A stretch of 64,000 nt of DNA, taken from contig LNAC01000780.1 in assembly GCA_002007465.1 (NCBI GenBank), forward strand, positions 186,001 to 250,000. Reading direction: 5' to 3'. This DNA comes from Ailurus styani. Its lineage: Eukaryota > Chordata > Mammalia > Carnivora > Ailuridae. The position numbers and the translations under genes were made by a program. Numbering within the stretch: the stretch's first letter is position 1; each line of letters opens with the position of its first letter. Positions 24,484 through 36,397 of this stretch are shown one piece after another. A model generated the notes under the pieces. It saw only the letters and a program-made list of their open reading frames with translations. It did no database searches and was not told the origin of the DNA.

Positions 24484-24655
24484 GTTTGTTGCAGGGAGGT
24501 GGTTATTATGCTGTCGTTTCTTCAGCATGTGCAAACATGANCTCTTTGTCTTACTCTGTCTCTTTCAAATAAATAAATAAAAATATTTTTTTAAAAAAGT
24601 TTGTTGCAGGGAGGTGGTTATTATGCTGTCGTTTCTTCAGCATGTGCAAACATGA
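24427..24655. repeat. 114-bp direct duplication around a single N
   Basis: 24427-24540 and 24542-24655 are both 114 bases and nearly identical; only the T-run/A-run lengths in the SINE tail differ by one base each. They abut a lone N at 24541. This is the pattern of two overlapping contig ends not merged by the assembler, not of a real tandem duplication. Confidence 0.85.
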
Positions 24656-24698
24656 AGAGTGTCAACAACAAAACGCACAAAATGGACATCAACATCTT

Positions 24699-24980
24699 CT
24701 AGTTTTTATTTTCAAAAGATTTTATTTATTTATTTGACAGAGAGAGAGAGAAAGATCACAAGTAGGCAGAGAGGCAGGCAGAGAGAGAGGAGGAAGCAGG
24801 CTCCCTGCTGGGCAGGCAGCCCCATGTGGGGCTCGATCCCAAGACCCTGAGATCATGACCTGAGTGGAAGGCAGAGGCTTTAACCNGCAGCCCGATGTGG
24901 GGCTCGATCCCAAGACCCTGAGATCATGACCTGAGTGGAAGGCAGAGGCTTTAACCCACTGAGTCACCCAGGCACCCCTG
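24699..24980 (-). mobile_element. Young CanSINE broken by an assembly join
   Basis: Antisense copy with GATCACAAGTAGGCAGAGAG and a head complement GTCACCCAGGCACCCC. Perfect TSD ATCAACATCTT at 24688-24698 and 24984-24994. 24816-24885 and 24887-24956 are the same 70 bases (one mismatch) around an N at 24886, so the apparent 282-bp length is inflated; removing the duplicate restores a normal ~210-bp SINE. Confidence 0.9.
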
Positions 24981-24994
24981 GAAATCAACATCTT

Positions 24995-27589
24995 GAGAGA
25001 ACTCTAAAGGGTGGTGTGCTCTCTGAACAATTATTGCCTCATTAATGCTCTTGATGACTTAATCCATATTTGAATAATACATGGGCTTGATGACCCTAAG
25101 TTGGAAGGCAATTCAGGAAAATCAGACTCCAGAGGGGAAGCAGCTTCAGCAACACTTTAATTGATTTATTTCACTTCTACTTTCTTTCCCATGTATGTCC
25201 AAGAGAGATATATACAATAAAAGTATACACTTAAGTAAGTGTAAAAGTTCTTTCAATAAGCATAAAATAAAAATTTTAAGTGATAAGAAAGTGTTGTGTC
25301 CTTTAATTGGTAGTATGTTTTCTTCTGTATTAGAACACAAAATAATGATTGTACAGTCAACAGTATCTTAGTTTTGATGAAACAATACACCCACTATAAC
25401 ACATACGCTCTAGGTAATCAAAGAAAAACAGACTTGGCATTTGGTCTTAATTTTTTCGTTTTCTTCTGCTCTTTTCAGTTTCAGCTAATATATGTTAATG
25501 TGAGCTGCTGCCACATGCTGCTCCCTATGTCTCTTGTTTTGAATATTGGAAAGTAAAATAAACAGAATAACGTAAACCATAATACTCCCCCTTAAGAGGC
25601 AGGGATCCATAATATTAAAATCAGGCAATATACACACTTACATAATGCAAACAAAATCAAAAGGACACCACAGAATCTTTTGAAACTGACAATAAACCAC
25701 ATTGTAAGTGATAACCTAAGGTATAATAGAAAAGACATTTTACAAAATATTTGGAAATTAATATCATAGAAGTGAATGTCTCTGGGTAGATAGCTATTGT
25801 TGCAGATCTTATGGGCAGAAGAATTAATGTCTTATAGTTGATGCAAATAACAAACTGGAAATTCTGGCATGCAAGCTTCCATAATGATTCAGAGAAATCA
25901 ATTCCAATAATTTTTGGCTCCCAACCTTAAGATGCTCAAGGTGCAACATCTTATATAGTTTAAAGGCATTGGGTATGCCATCTGTCCACATCAGGCATCA
26001 ACAATATATCCAACGCCCCTGCGCTCATAGGGTCTCTTCAGGTCCAGTGACTCTGGTTCTCCTTTGATACATTTGGGGACCATACTCTTGGGCTGGGCTG
26101 TGAATGCTTAGACTCTGAGCATAGTAAGCTTGGTCTTCCTCAAGCCAACACCAGACACTTGGTGCATGACCAAGATGCTGGCAAAATTCTTTGTTCCTCA
26201 TGTTCCTTCCAAGCTTGGCAAGAAGACTCTTCTCTTCCTCATTCCTCTCAAATCACTCTCTTTTAACCCTAACTCTTCCTGGGACACCTACTACTTTTTC
26301 CAAATAGTTTTGGCTTTTATAAAAGCCTAGAAAATCCTTAGACTTACAGAGATCCTGAGTTATAAAAGAGCCATGATAGCCACTTAAAAGGAAGGGGGTG
26401 CTAGGAAGAGCTAAGGCTGACACACACAAGTTACAAATTATTGTGCCACATCTATCCCAGACTTTCTTACCTTCAGTCAGGGAATTCCTGGTAATTTTCA
26501 ATTAATTGCAACAACGGCCAAGAAAAATGCAGGCCAGTAGTAGTCACCGTGCATGGAATGCATTTTCTCACAGACTATATAGACGTGCCCAAACAACAGA
26601 ATAAACCACAGGACAATTATGTTTGTTATCATAGAAAGTGCTAAATCATTAAAATATTTTTAGGGAAAATTTCAGATCAGGAGGTATTTGTTATGCATCG
26701 TCTAAATGTGAATCCCATCTTTTTAAGTCCTAGAAGTTAAAGTCTGTACTTTGCATCATTTTAATGCTATAATGCTGGAGTGAAACAACCCAGGGAAAAT
26801 AGTGCAGTGTGAGGAGGTTGTAGAGTGCCAGTTTATGAGTTTGTTTATTCTGCAGAAATTTTACTGCTGCTCAAACCGACTGCTTCTTTAGTGCCTTAAA
26901 TCACACAGCATAATCTGTGGACTCAAGATCAGAACAATAAACTTCACTGAATTTACAGGCTCAGGAGAACAGCATTCAATAGGGCCTTTTATTATGACCC
27001 TATCCTGACAATGTTTTTCTGACTTTCATTGCCTCAGGAATTCATAGGAGAGATGCCAAAGCAGTATGTTGTTTTGAGTGTGGGCCCTACCCCCACTGTC
27101 AATCATACCAAATATTGAAGGAAAGGATTCAGATGGGGAAAGACAATATGGAGGTACCTCTAAGGTGGGTGCAGGGAGTTGTTCCATTACATGCGAACAG
27201 ACACATTTTGAAAAAAGAAATGTAGAGCCATTTAATCAATATTTCTAGATTTCTTACTTATAGACACTTGCCCATCAGAATTATTATACATCACTGGCGT
27301 GTTGATGGTCATATACACAGCTGAATTATATAAAAAATATAGAATCTAGTATGGGGAAGACAGGAGAGTTTAATTTAGAGTGGCTTCCCAGATTTTATAT
27401 GTGTCTATGAAGGAAAACTTTAAAAAGCTCCCTTCCCTTACCTAATTATTAATTAATGATGTATAGGTATATATACACACACTATTGATTAATGTTATAT
27501 ACATTATATGATACAATAGAAATGAAAAGGAAAAATATATGAGATAAAAATAAATGCTAAGATATTTCTAATAATTCTCACTGGTAGTG
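24995..27589. other. Repeat-poor unique DNA, nothing assigned
   Basis: About 2.6 kb without a confident repeat. Open frames are 60-82 codons and none has a domain pattern. A minus-strand stretch near 25950-26080 is open for about 30 codons only, which is chance level. The part 26800-27060 is of even composition and could be conserved non-coding DNA, which cannot be judged from one species. Confidence 0.4.
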
Positions 27590-27745
27590 GCTTTGAATTC
27601 AATGAAACCTGAGTTTGAGTGCTACTGATACTATTTATAATCTGCGAATCTGGGCAATTGATGTAAACTCTCTTAGCCTTGTGAGGTTAGTGATTAGCAC
27701 ATGTTATGAGCCTGCAGTGAGTAGTGGCTATCATGATGATGGTGA
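27590..27745 (+). repeat. MIR SINE, sense
   Basis: GGCTTTGAATTCAATGAAACCTGAGTTTGAG, then ATCTGGGCAATTGATGTAAACTCTCTTAGCC and a distal GTTAGTGATTAGCACATG follow the MIR sense order (the GGGTTCGAATCC, CTTGGGCAAGTTACTTAACCTCTC landmarks). Confidence 0.65.
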
Positions 27746-27989
27746 CAATGATTATGATGATATTTTAGTTTATTGACTCAGGGATCAGAGAAACCTTAGC
27801 AGGACCAGTCTAAACACAGCCACAATCACCTCACCAAGTGGTTTCCTGTCTCAGCTTGAAGAACTCTATTGAGAAGGGACTCATTATCTCCCAATTCTTT
27901 TGCTTTTGGAGAAATTTACAGGTTGGGTTAAAGAGTAATTACTTTGTCCTCTTCTTCATAAGCACTTGTAGCATTAGATGCTAAAATTT

Positions 27990-30235
27990 AGGTCCATGGA
28001 AATAAGGCAGGAGGTTGTTTTCAGGTTCTTTAATCCTTCTGAAATAATACAAGAGAATGCTGTAGTAAAACTGTATATCAGTTTGCAGAGAATTGACATC
28101 TTTATTATGTCAAATGTTCCAATCCGTAAACACAGAATGTCTCTTTATTTAGTTTTTTTCCCCATTTCTTTAAAACACATTTTGTAGTTTATGGCATAAA
28201 GTTCCTATACATATTTTGCTAGATTTTCAGCTAAGTCATGGTACTTTTTGTTTCTGGAGGGATTGTTTGGTGATTAAATGGTATTGTAATTCAATTTTGG
28301 TTTGAAAATTTTCATTGCTAGAATATAAAAATAGAGTAATAGAGATAATCTATTAGTCCTAAAAGAGTTTTGTTGATGTAATTTTCTATATTCATGCCAT
28401 CTGCAAATAGGGACAGTTTTATTATTTTCTTTCCAATTTGCATGCCATTTGTTTTCTTTTCTTGCTTTATTGTGCTGGCTAGAACTTCAGTATGATGTGG
28501 GATAGCGGTGGTAAGAAGAGATATTTATGCTTTTTCTTTTCTTTCTGATCTTAGGGGGAAAACATTCAGTCTTTCACTATAACCTATAATCTTAGCTGTA
28601 AGGTTTTTTTGTGGCTATGTTATCAAGTTCAGGAAGTTGACCTCTGCTCCTAGTTTTCTAAGAGTTTTTATCTTGAATGAGTGTCGAATTTTGTCAAATG
28701 CTCTTTCTGCATCAATTTATAAGGTCATGTTATTTTTCTTCTTTGGCCTGATAATATAGTGGATTTGAGGGTTTTAGAATATTTAAATAACCTGGTATCT
28801 CTAGAATAAAACACACTTTGTGATGGTGTATAATTTTTTATAGATTGCTAAATTATATTTCTAATGTTTTGTTAAGGGCTTTTGCATCAATTTTCATAAG
28901 GGATATTGATTTGTAGTTTCTTTTTTTAACTAAATGAATTTCATTTATTTATTTGACAGAGAGTGATAGTTCTTTTTTGCATGTGATCTTATCTGTTTTG
29001 ATATATTAATTTGGCCTCATAAGGTGAATTAGAGAGTGTTCATTTTCTTTCTGGAAAATATGGTATAGAATTGGTGTTATTCTTTTTCAAATATTTGCTA
29101 AAACACTGCAATGAAACTGCCTGAGCCTAGAGATTTTGGTGGTTGTGTGGTCTTTCTCTAATTATGAATTTGATTTCCATATGGTTATAGAGAGCTATTA
29201 AAATTATCTGTTTCATATAGAATAAGTTACAGTAGTTTTTGCTTTTCAAAGGCTTGGTCCATTTCATCAAAGTTGTTAAATTGATGCATATAGAGATATT
29301 CATAAATGTTCATAGTATTTCCTTACTAGCCTTTCCATGTCTTCAGTCCATAGTAATATTCCCTAGTTTGTTCTTGATAGTGGTACTTTGTGTTATCTTT
29401 TTTTTTTCAGTCTTTTCTAGTCATTTCACTTTCACTCATTCCAGTATGTATTTTTTATTTCCTTAAGGCTTCCTCTTTGACTTATGGATTATTATATAGT
29501 GTGCTGTTTAGTTTGTAAGTGTTTGAATATTTTCCTATTATCGTCCTGTGATTGATTTCAGGTTTGATTCCACTGTGATCAAAGAACACATTCTGTACGC
29601 TTTAACTATTTCAGATTTGTTGGTGGTTATTTTGTGGCCCAGGATATGGTGTTTCTTGGTATATGTCCTGTAGGAATTGGGTGGAGTATTCTATAAATGT
29701 CAGTTAGACCCTGTTGAATGGGGCTGGTGTTGAGACTGGGATTGAGTTCTTCTATGCCCTTGCTTATTTTCTGTCTGGTTGTTTTATTATTGAGTGAGAT
29801 GTATTATCTCCAACTATAATTGTTGATTTGTCTATTCCTCCTTTCAAGTCTATCACTTTTTACATTACATAGTTTGTAGTCTGGATATTAAGTGAATACA
29901 TATTAAAGATTGCTATGTCTTCGTGATAGATTGACCCTTTTATCATAAAATAATATCCTTCTTTGTCTCAGACTATTTTATCCAATATTAATATAGTCAC
30001 TCCTGCTTTCTTTTGATTAATGTTTTCATGGTCTATCTGTTTCCATCCACTTACTTCAACCAACCTATATTGTGATATTTGGTGTGAATTTCTTTTACAG
30101 AACATATAGTTGGGACGTGGTTTTTATGGTTCCATTGACCTTTGCCTTATAATTGGTAGATTTAGGCCATTTACTTTAATGTAATAATTGCTATGTTATG
30201 GTATAAGTCTGCTATTTTATTTTTTAATAAACCTC
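27990..30235 (-). repeat. L1M ORF2 body, antisense
   Basis: About 2.2 kb of antisense L1 ORF2. On the complement, the RT block near 28660-28725 reads as a decayed 'DAERAFDKIRHSFKIKTL' stretch, and the right part (29780-30110) as the endonuclease region. Landmarks on the plus strand: TTCATGCCATCTGCAAATAGGGACAG near 28393, TTGTCAAATGCTCTTTCTGCATCAATTTATAAGG near 28692, CCACTGTGATCAAAGAACACA near 29570. Many stops and indels; no functional frame. A short SINE tail interrupts it at 28928-28966. Confidence 0.85.
28928..28966 (-). mobile_element. CanSINE tail stub inside L1
   Basis: AATTTCATTTATTTATTTGACAGAGAG is the 3' tail of an antisense CanSINE without head or body. The repeated TAGTTTCTTTTTTT / TAGTTCTTTTTTG at either side looks like a target-site duplication. 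Host L1 sequence is collinear across it. Confidence 0.55.
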
Positions 30236-31740
30236 TTTATTTTAGGGCAGCTTTATATTTACAGAACAAATATGAAGATATTGTGCATGTTCCACATCCA
30301 GGTTTCATTGTTATTAATATCTTACATTTGTATGATACATTTGTTACAATTAATAAATCAGTAGTGATACACGATTATTAAGTAAAGTCCATATTTTATT
30401 TAGATTTCCTCAGTTTTACCTAGTGTCCTTTGTGTTTCAGGATGCCAACCAAAATATCACACTACACGTAGTTGTTAAGTCTCCTTAGGCTCCTCTTGAC
30501 TGAGGTATTTTGTTGTGCCAGCCCTAGCAAACTAATATGATAATGGTTTCCAATCTTACCAACTTGTTTTGGGTGCAGTTTGAATCTCCAACACGTGATA
30601 CTATCTATCCCTATGTTTAAGCAGTAGATTTAAAATAAATAACAACAGCGACTGTAAAAATGATGAAACAATTTTAGTTAGTTAATTAGGCCAATCTATG
30701 TGACCACTTGAAGATATTATTTGTGCTTAAAAGAGAAACAGTGTAACAGAAAGCAAATTATAAAGTGTAATACTAACTGAACTATATTCTCCCATTTTAG
30801 TTGTTTTGAAACTAAACATGAATTTAGAAAGTATGGATTATTGTTATTATGTGATTATTACTAAAAATAATTTTGTCATATAAAAAAGAATTATTAAAAA
30901 ATCCTGCCTCCTGTGGGACTCAATATGCTAGGTATGCAACTATTCAATCTGCTATTACAAAGCAAACACTTGTGCAACCACCACCAAAGTTCAAAAAAAT
31001 AGAATGCTCATAGTACCCCAGGTGTCTTCACTGTGCTCCCCCCTAAGCACTGCCTCTTCTTCTTTCTAAATATAACAGAGTACTAATTTCTCTTCCAATA
31101 GTTTATTTTTTCCCATTTGGAATTGATATAAATGAAATAGTTTAGGAAATTGTTTCCTGTTTGGCTTCTTTCACGTATTATGTATGTGAGATTCATACAT
31201 GCTATTGTATATAAGAGCAGTTTGTTCTTTTACATCACCACATGGTGTTCCATTGTATGAATGTAACACATTGTATACCACTGATGGCTATTTAAATAAT
31301 TATTAGCTTGGAACTATTAGAAGAGTGCTGCTACGAACATTCTTCTGCAAGCATCTTTTTGTACATACACACACATTTCTATTGGAATCAGAGCTGTTGA
31401 GTTACAGAGTATCTACATCTTCAGCTAAAGCAGTAAACTATAAATACTTTTTCAATGTGGTTGCAAAAATTTACCATCCTACCACAAATATATGTATACA
31501 TAAGTGTACTTCATAGCTCTATATCCTTACCAACACTTGATATCATCATTGTTTTTAGTTTTAGGCAGCTTGGTAGATATATATAGTATCTCACTGTGGT
31601 TTTAATTTGTATTTCCCTGATTAACAAGTGAGGATGAGCACATCTCCCATATGATTAATAACCATTTGAATATCCTATATTGTGAAATGGCTAGTCAAAT
31701 TCTTGACTTATTTTTCTTTTGAGTTATCTGTCTTTTTGTT
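30236..31740 (-). repeat. Second old L1M 3' end, antisense
   Basis: AATAAACCTCTTTATTTTAGGGCAGCTTTATATTTACAGAAC at the left is the antisense L1M 3' end. ATGATACATTTGTTACAATTAATAAATCAG, TTCCTGTTTGGCTTCTTTCACG, and CTCACTGTGGTTTTAATTTGTATTTCCCTGATTAAC follow in order. It abuts the preceding ORF2 block but is a separate element, because a 3' end follows an ORF2 5' part in the same orientation. Confidence 0.8.
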
Positions 31741-32889
31741 ATCAAAAGGAAGGAGATCATTTAGCTCATCCCCAAATTGCAGAGAATATGGGCCTTTTGA
31801 GGGGTAGACCATTCGATATATGGGACTAGAACCCAGAAGCAATATCTGGGATGCAGAAATGATGTGGAATTCATCCTATAAGATTTGGTAGTTTTGTTTA
31901 CAAACCACAGAGAATATGGTGCTTTGTCAACCCAGCTACATATCATGTGCCAATGTTAGCGACAGCTCTCTGGCCCCGATCTCAGGTGGGTTATTCTGGA
32001 GATTCATTAAAACATAATGACCTAGTTATCTCCATAAACCTGGGACCATTATCAACATAATTTGGAGGCTGTTAATAAGCCAAAGTTCCATCAAAATTTA
32101 TTTCTCCATCATGGCCCCCTTGGCCTGAAGGCGGACAACCAAGAAATGACTTGTAAAACAGCGTTTTTTTTAAAACTAGAAAACCACATTAAATGTGATT
32201 TACAATGAAATTACTGACATCAGAAACTGGACTTTGTGATGTGATCCCATGTGGCTTAAACTTTAAGGAAGATGTTAATGGGCTGCAAATACACCCTTTT
32301 ATTTAGCTTTCAGTCACAGGATGCGTCCCGACCCATTAAGAGATAGGCTCTTACTACATACCAGAAAGGTCTTCCTAGATGTCAAAAAATGAAATTAAGT
32401 CTTTCCGTGGGCCATAAGAAAGCAATTCAAACAAAGTAATTCAAATACTTCCGTATTCCCAGTTAAAGAAAATAAGAGCACTCTAATTGTACTAAATTCA
32501 TATTATTTTAAGCAATTTGTTTCTTAGAATTGGAAATGACAAAAGACTGCTATTATTATGGGATATATTTTCTCTTTCTCTCTCTCTCCCCCCACTCCTC
32601 TCCACTCCGTCTCCCTCCCTCTCTCCCACACTCACACACTACACAAAATGAATGTGGAAAACATAAATTCTCAACCATAATCTAATTATAGTGACTACTT
32701 CTCTGCTTAACTTCCAAATAGTCTGAAAAATCTAAAGAGGGATTAAGTATATCTGAATTAAAAGATCTATTTTCATGAGCATGCTGAGAATCTTATTTAA
32801 ATACTTCCTTTATAAGCTTTTAATATTTCCAGCTTATTTAGGGAAATACTAGGGTATAAGAACAAGCATTATGATATACAGGAAAGACT
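31741..32889. other. Unassigned unique DNA
   Basis: No gene or confident repeat apart from the C/T-rich simple sequence at 32568-32640. Confidence 0.45.
32568..32640 (+). repeat. C/T-rich low-complexity repeat
   Basis: TTCTCTTTCTCTCTCTCTCCCCCC followed by imperfect CTCC units and ending in ACTCACACAC. Confidence 0.85.
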
Positions 32890-33065
32890 TTTGTTGGAGT
32901 TAAAAAGGGCCTGGGTTTGAGTCTAGCACCATCATCTTCAAACTAAATGGCCTTAAATAACTCATGAAAGGTTAGAATCTTCATTTCCAAATCATATAAT
33001 AAAGATAAAATTTTCTGCTGTGAAAGAAAGATGAAATAAACTATTGTTTCTGCAAATTCTTTGTC
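32890..33065 (+). repeat. MIR SINE, sense
   Basis: GGGCCTGGGTTTGAGTCTAGC, AAATGGCCTTAAATAACTCATGAAAG, ATCTTCATTTCCAAATCATATAATAAAGATAA reproduce the MIR A box-side, B box and core order. Confidence 0.7.
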
Positions 33066-33129
33066 AACTGAAATATTATACAAGTTCAGTTATTTTTGTC
33101 TCCCTTATTGATATAGGCTATCCTTTTGC

Positions 33130-33300
33130 TAGTATTTTAACACCTCGTCACACCTTAAAGACCTTTTAAGACTCAGCTCGTATCTAACTACCTCTGTTTA
33201 GTCTTCCCCAACATATAAAAGGACAGTTAAGTTCCCACCTTCTTCATGTTTCCATAGGATATTAAAATATCTGTATTTTACTAGAACTCTTGGTTCAGTG
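33130..33300 (-). repeat. L2 LINE 3' fragment, antisense
   Basis: ACCTTTTAAGACTCAGCTC and TTTAGTCTTCCCCAACATATAAAAG match the antisense L2 'CCTTCAAGACTCAGCTC...GAAGCCTTCCCTGA' zone. Confidence 0.55.
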
Positions 33301-33334
33301 ATAGAATTAGTAACGTGACAGTAGCAATAATAGT

Positions 33335-33505
33335 AGTGGGAATAAGCAGCAGGTAGCAATTGCTATTTATTAAGTGCATCTAAGGCAATGCACCAAGCAC
33401 AGATTTAAGTCTCACAATAATTTGATGAGGATAGTGTATTTCTATATAAGGAAATAAATGTTTAGATCAACAAACATATCCAGGGCCCACAGTTCTTAAA
33501 CTCAT
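33335..33505 (-). repeat. MIR SINE, antisense
   Basis: GCTATTTATTAAGTGCATC, TTAAGTCTCACAATAATTTGATGAGGATAG, and AAGGAAATAAATGTTTAGATCAAC show the MIR reverse-complement order. Confidence 0.65.
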
Positions 33506-33990
33506 GTACTAGTTAGCTACTGCTACATAACAACCTGCCACAACATTTGAAGCTTAAATGACCATTCTTTTATCAGACAATTTTGTCGCTTGCAAATTGT
33601 GACTAGACTGATTTGGGAGGTTCTGGTTTCAGGTGGTTTCATACATCTACGGTAAACTTGAGCTTGTTTGGGCAGGACTGCATCTGCTTCTGGAAGGTGA
33701 CTGTCTTTGGGTCACCTTGGTTTTCTCCATGTGTCTCACCCTCCAGGTGTCCAGGGATAGTCACATGGTGTGGACGAAGGGCTAGAGTGAAGAAGAAAAC
33801 AAGAATCCAAGCAGAAGGTTGTAAGATTCTTGAGACATAGACCTAGAAGAAGCATTGGATCACTTCTTCCACATTCTATTAGCTAAAAGTCAGAATGGGA
33901 AGAAGTAGATAGTTATAAAAGAAGAAGGATGGATACAGCAATAACATTAATTAGGAACAAACCATGCAATTAATCTACCACAGCCTACAT
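33506..33990 (+). repeat. MLT1-type MaLR solo LTR
   Basis: TGTACTAGTTAGCTACTGCTACATAACAAC start, TTCTGGTTTCAGGTGG, TTCCACATTCTATTAGCTAAAAG near 33870, and the end AATCTACCACAGCCTACA complete an MLT1 LTR with TGT...ACA edges. Same family as 8430-8965. The 75-codon frame at 33613-33840 lies inside. Confidence 0.75.
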
Positions 33991-35479
33991 CATGCTGCTT
34001 CACTAATTCTTGATTTTCTTGTCTTATTTGCACGTTAGTGCGAGACCATTTCAGAAACAAGGGACAACTTATAGGATCCGAGCACTTAAAGCCTTGCCTG
34101 GGCATCTATGTAATGTTTGAACTTTTTGTTTACAGAGGGGAGACTACAACATTTGATGCAACTTACAGGCTAATTGAAGGAGATATTTATAGATCTGTTC
34201 ATTTGACTAACTTTTACTGAGCTACTACTATGTCCTAGGAAGCTCTTTTTAAAGATGGCTCTTCTAAACACATGCAGAATTATCATGATATTTATTAAAA
34301 GGCTCAAAACACATTTCTAAGCTTAGTGTTTGTATACCTGTTTAAAGGAGAGAGAAAAAGAATCTTGGATATTGTTAAAATCCTCACAGCCCAGTCATTT
34401 AAATTCTAAGACATTGAAAGACACTTTGTCTCACTACATCAGGCATGAGTCATGAAAATCTATGAGAAAGTATTAGTGAAAAGATTTACTTTTTATGATA
34501 CTTTGTTTGCCCTCTCCTATCCAAAACCAATTAATCTATATCGAAAACTCTAAGTTAACATGGTCAAATACCAGTCTATAAATATGGTTTATCAGAAATG
34601 TTTTTATAATCTTTAGAACTAATTTTGGAGCTCAAAGATTTGGTATTCAGTAAGAGAATTCTCATTGTGACAAATACTAAAATAATATTTCCATAATTAA
34701 AATGATCATTGCAAAGTACAGAAACAAACACATTTAGTGAGAGAATACTGTGTGCAGAACACTGTTGGATGTACATTGTAAGGGATGCTGGGCATTCTTC
34801 CCACCTGAGAGATTCTGTATTCTATGGGGAGCAGTAGGAAGCACATGACCATAAAACTTCAGTAAGTAATCAGGAACCACCACATATGTGCAGGATATTT
34901 TCTATAAGGAATGATTCGCTTTACCAACATTTCCTCCATAATATCTGTACCTCAGCTTCTTTGTTTGTAAGATGTAAGTATGGAAACAGGCATGAACAAG
35001 AACAGTCTAGACGACCAATTAATCAAATTCATGAAAACAAATCATACCCCCAAAATACGACTCAAAGTACTCCAAGAGCACGCAGCACACATGCATTCAA
35101 TCACAACTGAAATGATTTTCCCAACATTCTATGCTTTAAAAAGACTGAACTACTGGGCTAAAAAGATCTTGAGCATAATTTTTGCCTTGTATCATATTCT
35201 TTCTTCATTTACGCTATTACAAGAAAGTCCTTGCTTTGTCTCCCTCTAGCTTGTGTCATTTTTCTTCTAACTCCACAGCCTTACCTATTCTCTGAAGACT
35301 CTCCTAGCCTCATTAAATGGACAATAAGATTATTATTAACTTCAGAGCTGGTAATAGACTTTGGCCTCTTTCGTTTCATTATCATTCATCAGCAGCACTT
35401 CCTCCTCCCCCATGTTCTTATTGTTCCAGGTTTCTTATTGCCTTTGGTGCGCTCTGCCCCGTTTCCTTGGTTTTTAACA

Positions 35480-35720
35480 GCAGAAATGGCATTTAGTGAC
35501 CTACGCTGGTGTTGACATTCAGTAACTGCCTCCATTAAAGACGGACTAATTAGTGTGGGCCATGCGTTGGCCCAGAATTAGTGAAAGGGAGCGCAAGAAT
35601 CAAAGCAGGGCATTGATTGTCTGAAGCTCTCAAATATGAGTTCAGCCTCACATTTTGGAAGTCTAGGTTATGCCTATTGACCTAGTTATGCATCAGTAGT
35701 ACTTTCGTATCCATAGTCTG
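35480..35720. promoter_or_regulatory. Candidate conserved non-coding block
   Basis: Around 35545-35580 an arrangement ACTAATTAGTG - GGGCCATGCGTTGGCCC - AGAATTAGTG places two ATTAGTG homeodomain-type cores, both in the same orientation, on either side of an imperfect GC palindrome. A GCATTGATTGTC (PBX/HOX-like) follows at 35610. Base composition is even and repeat-free. Calling it regulatory is inference only. Confidence 0.25.
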
Positions 35721-35887
35721 TGGCTAGATCCATTTCAATCAGGCCTGGGGGAGGGGGGGACGCCCACACACATATGTGCATGTATATGTTGGAGTTTGTT
35801 CGATTTCTCCTTTGAAAAGAATCTTATGTGAGCGAACATGACAAGACTTCATTAGTGGAAAGCACCAACAGTAACTAAGATCAAGGG

Positions 35888-35920
35888 ACTATCAGATTGC
35901 TTACTATCAGATTGCTTACT
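35888..35920 (+). repeat. 15-bp tandem duplication, 2.2 copies
   Basis: ACTATCAGATTGCTT occurs at 35888-35902 and 35903-35917, followed by a further ACT. The copies are identical, so it is recent or an assembly effect. Confidence 0.9.
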
Positions 35921-36397
35921 CTTTATTTTTATTCCATTCATCCAGTTTTTTAAAGCACTAAACATTCTTTAATTTACAAGTCTTTCTAGGAATAGAAATG
36001 CTTGACAAAGTTCCTTCCTGCCAACTTCCTAACATAATCGCCACCTACCCTACACTCTACCTGGATTTATCTTTTGCATCAGTTCATAGAAACTAACTAG
36101 CCAATGCCTGGAACATCTATCACACACTGAGGAAAGCTCCACCTTTTTAGACATCAACTCACTCAAGAGGTTAGAGGACATTACTTCACCTCTTACATTT
36201 CTTGTACTGCCTGCACACAGCGTGTTGACTCTGTCCGTCTTGTTGCCCATCAACATGTCAGGGGCCTCAAAAGGAAATGACTTATACAAAAGAGGTGATC
36301 AATTACCACTTGAAAGGTGAGGATGTGGAAATTAATTTGGCCTAAAGATTATACATTTTTTTTTTTTAAGGAAGAGAAGGGTAAAGCTGTATTAGGG

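Larger units (their letters stand above)
33991..36397. other. Unique DNA with a candidate conserved block
   Basis: About 2.4 kb without a confident interspersed repeat. Open frames reach 94 codons and are not domain-like. It contains a 15-bp tandem duplication (35888-35920) and a candidate regulatory stretch (35480-35720), listed separately. Confidence 0.45.

Noticed and set aside
24427..24655. Genuine 114-bp tandem duplication
   Set aside because: Unit boundary coincides exactly with a lone N, and the same pattern recurs at 24886; assembly overlap explains both.
25950..26080. Possible processed pseudogene on the minus strand
   Set aside because: Only about 30 open codons, no recognised protein, no poly(A) or TSD.
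34980..35515. Overlapping plus-strand frames (74-94 codons) as small genes
   Set aside because: No domain pattern, no supporting signals, chance length in this composition.
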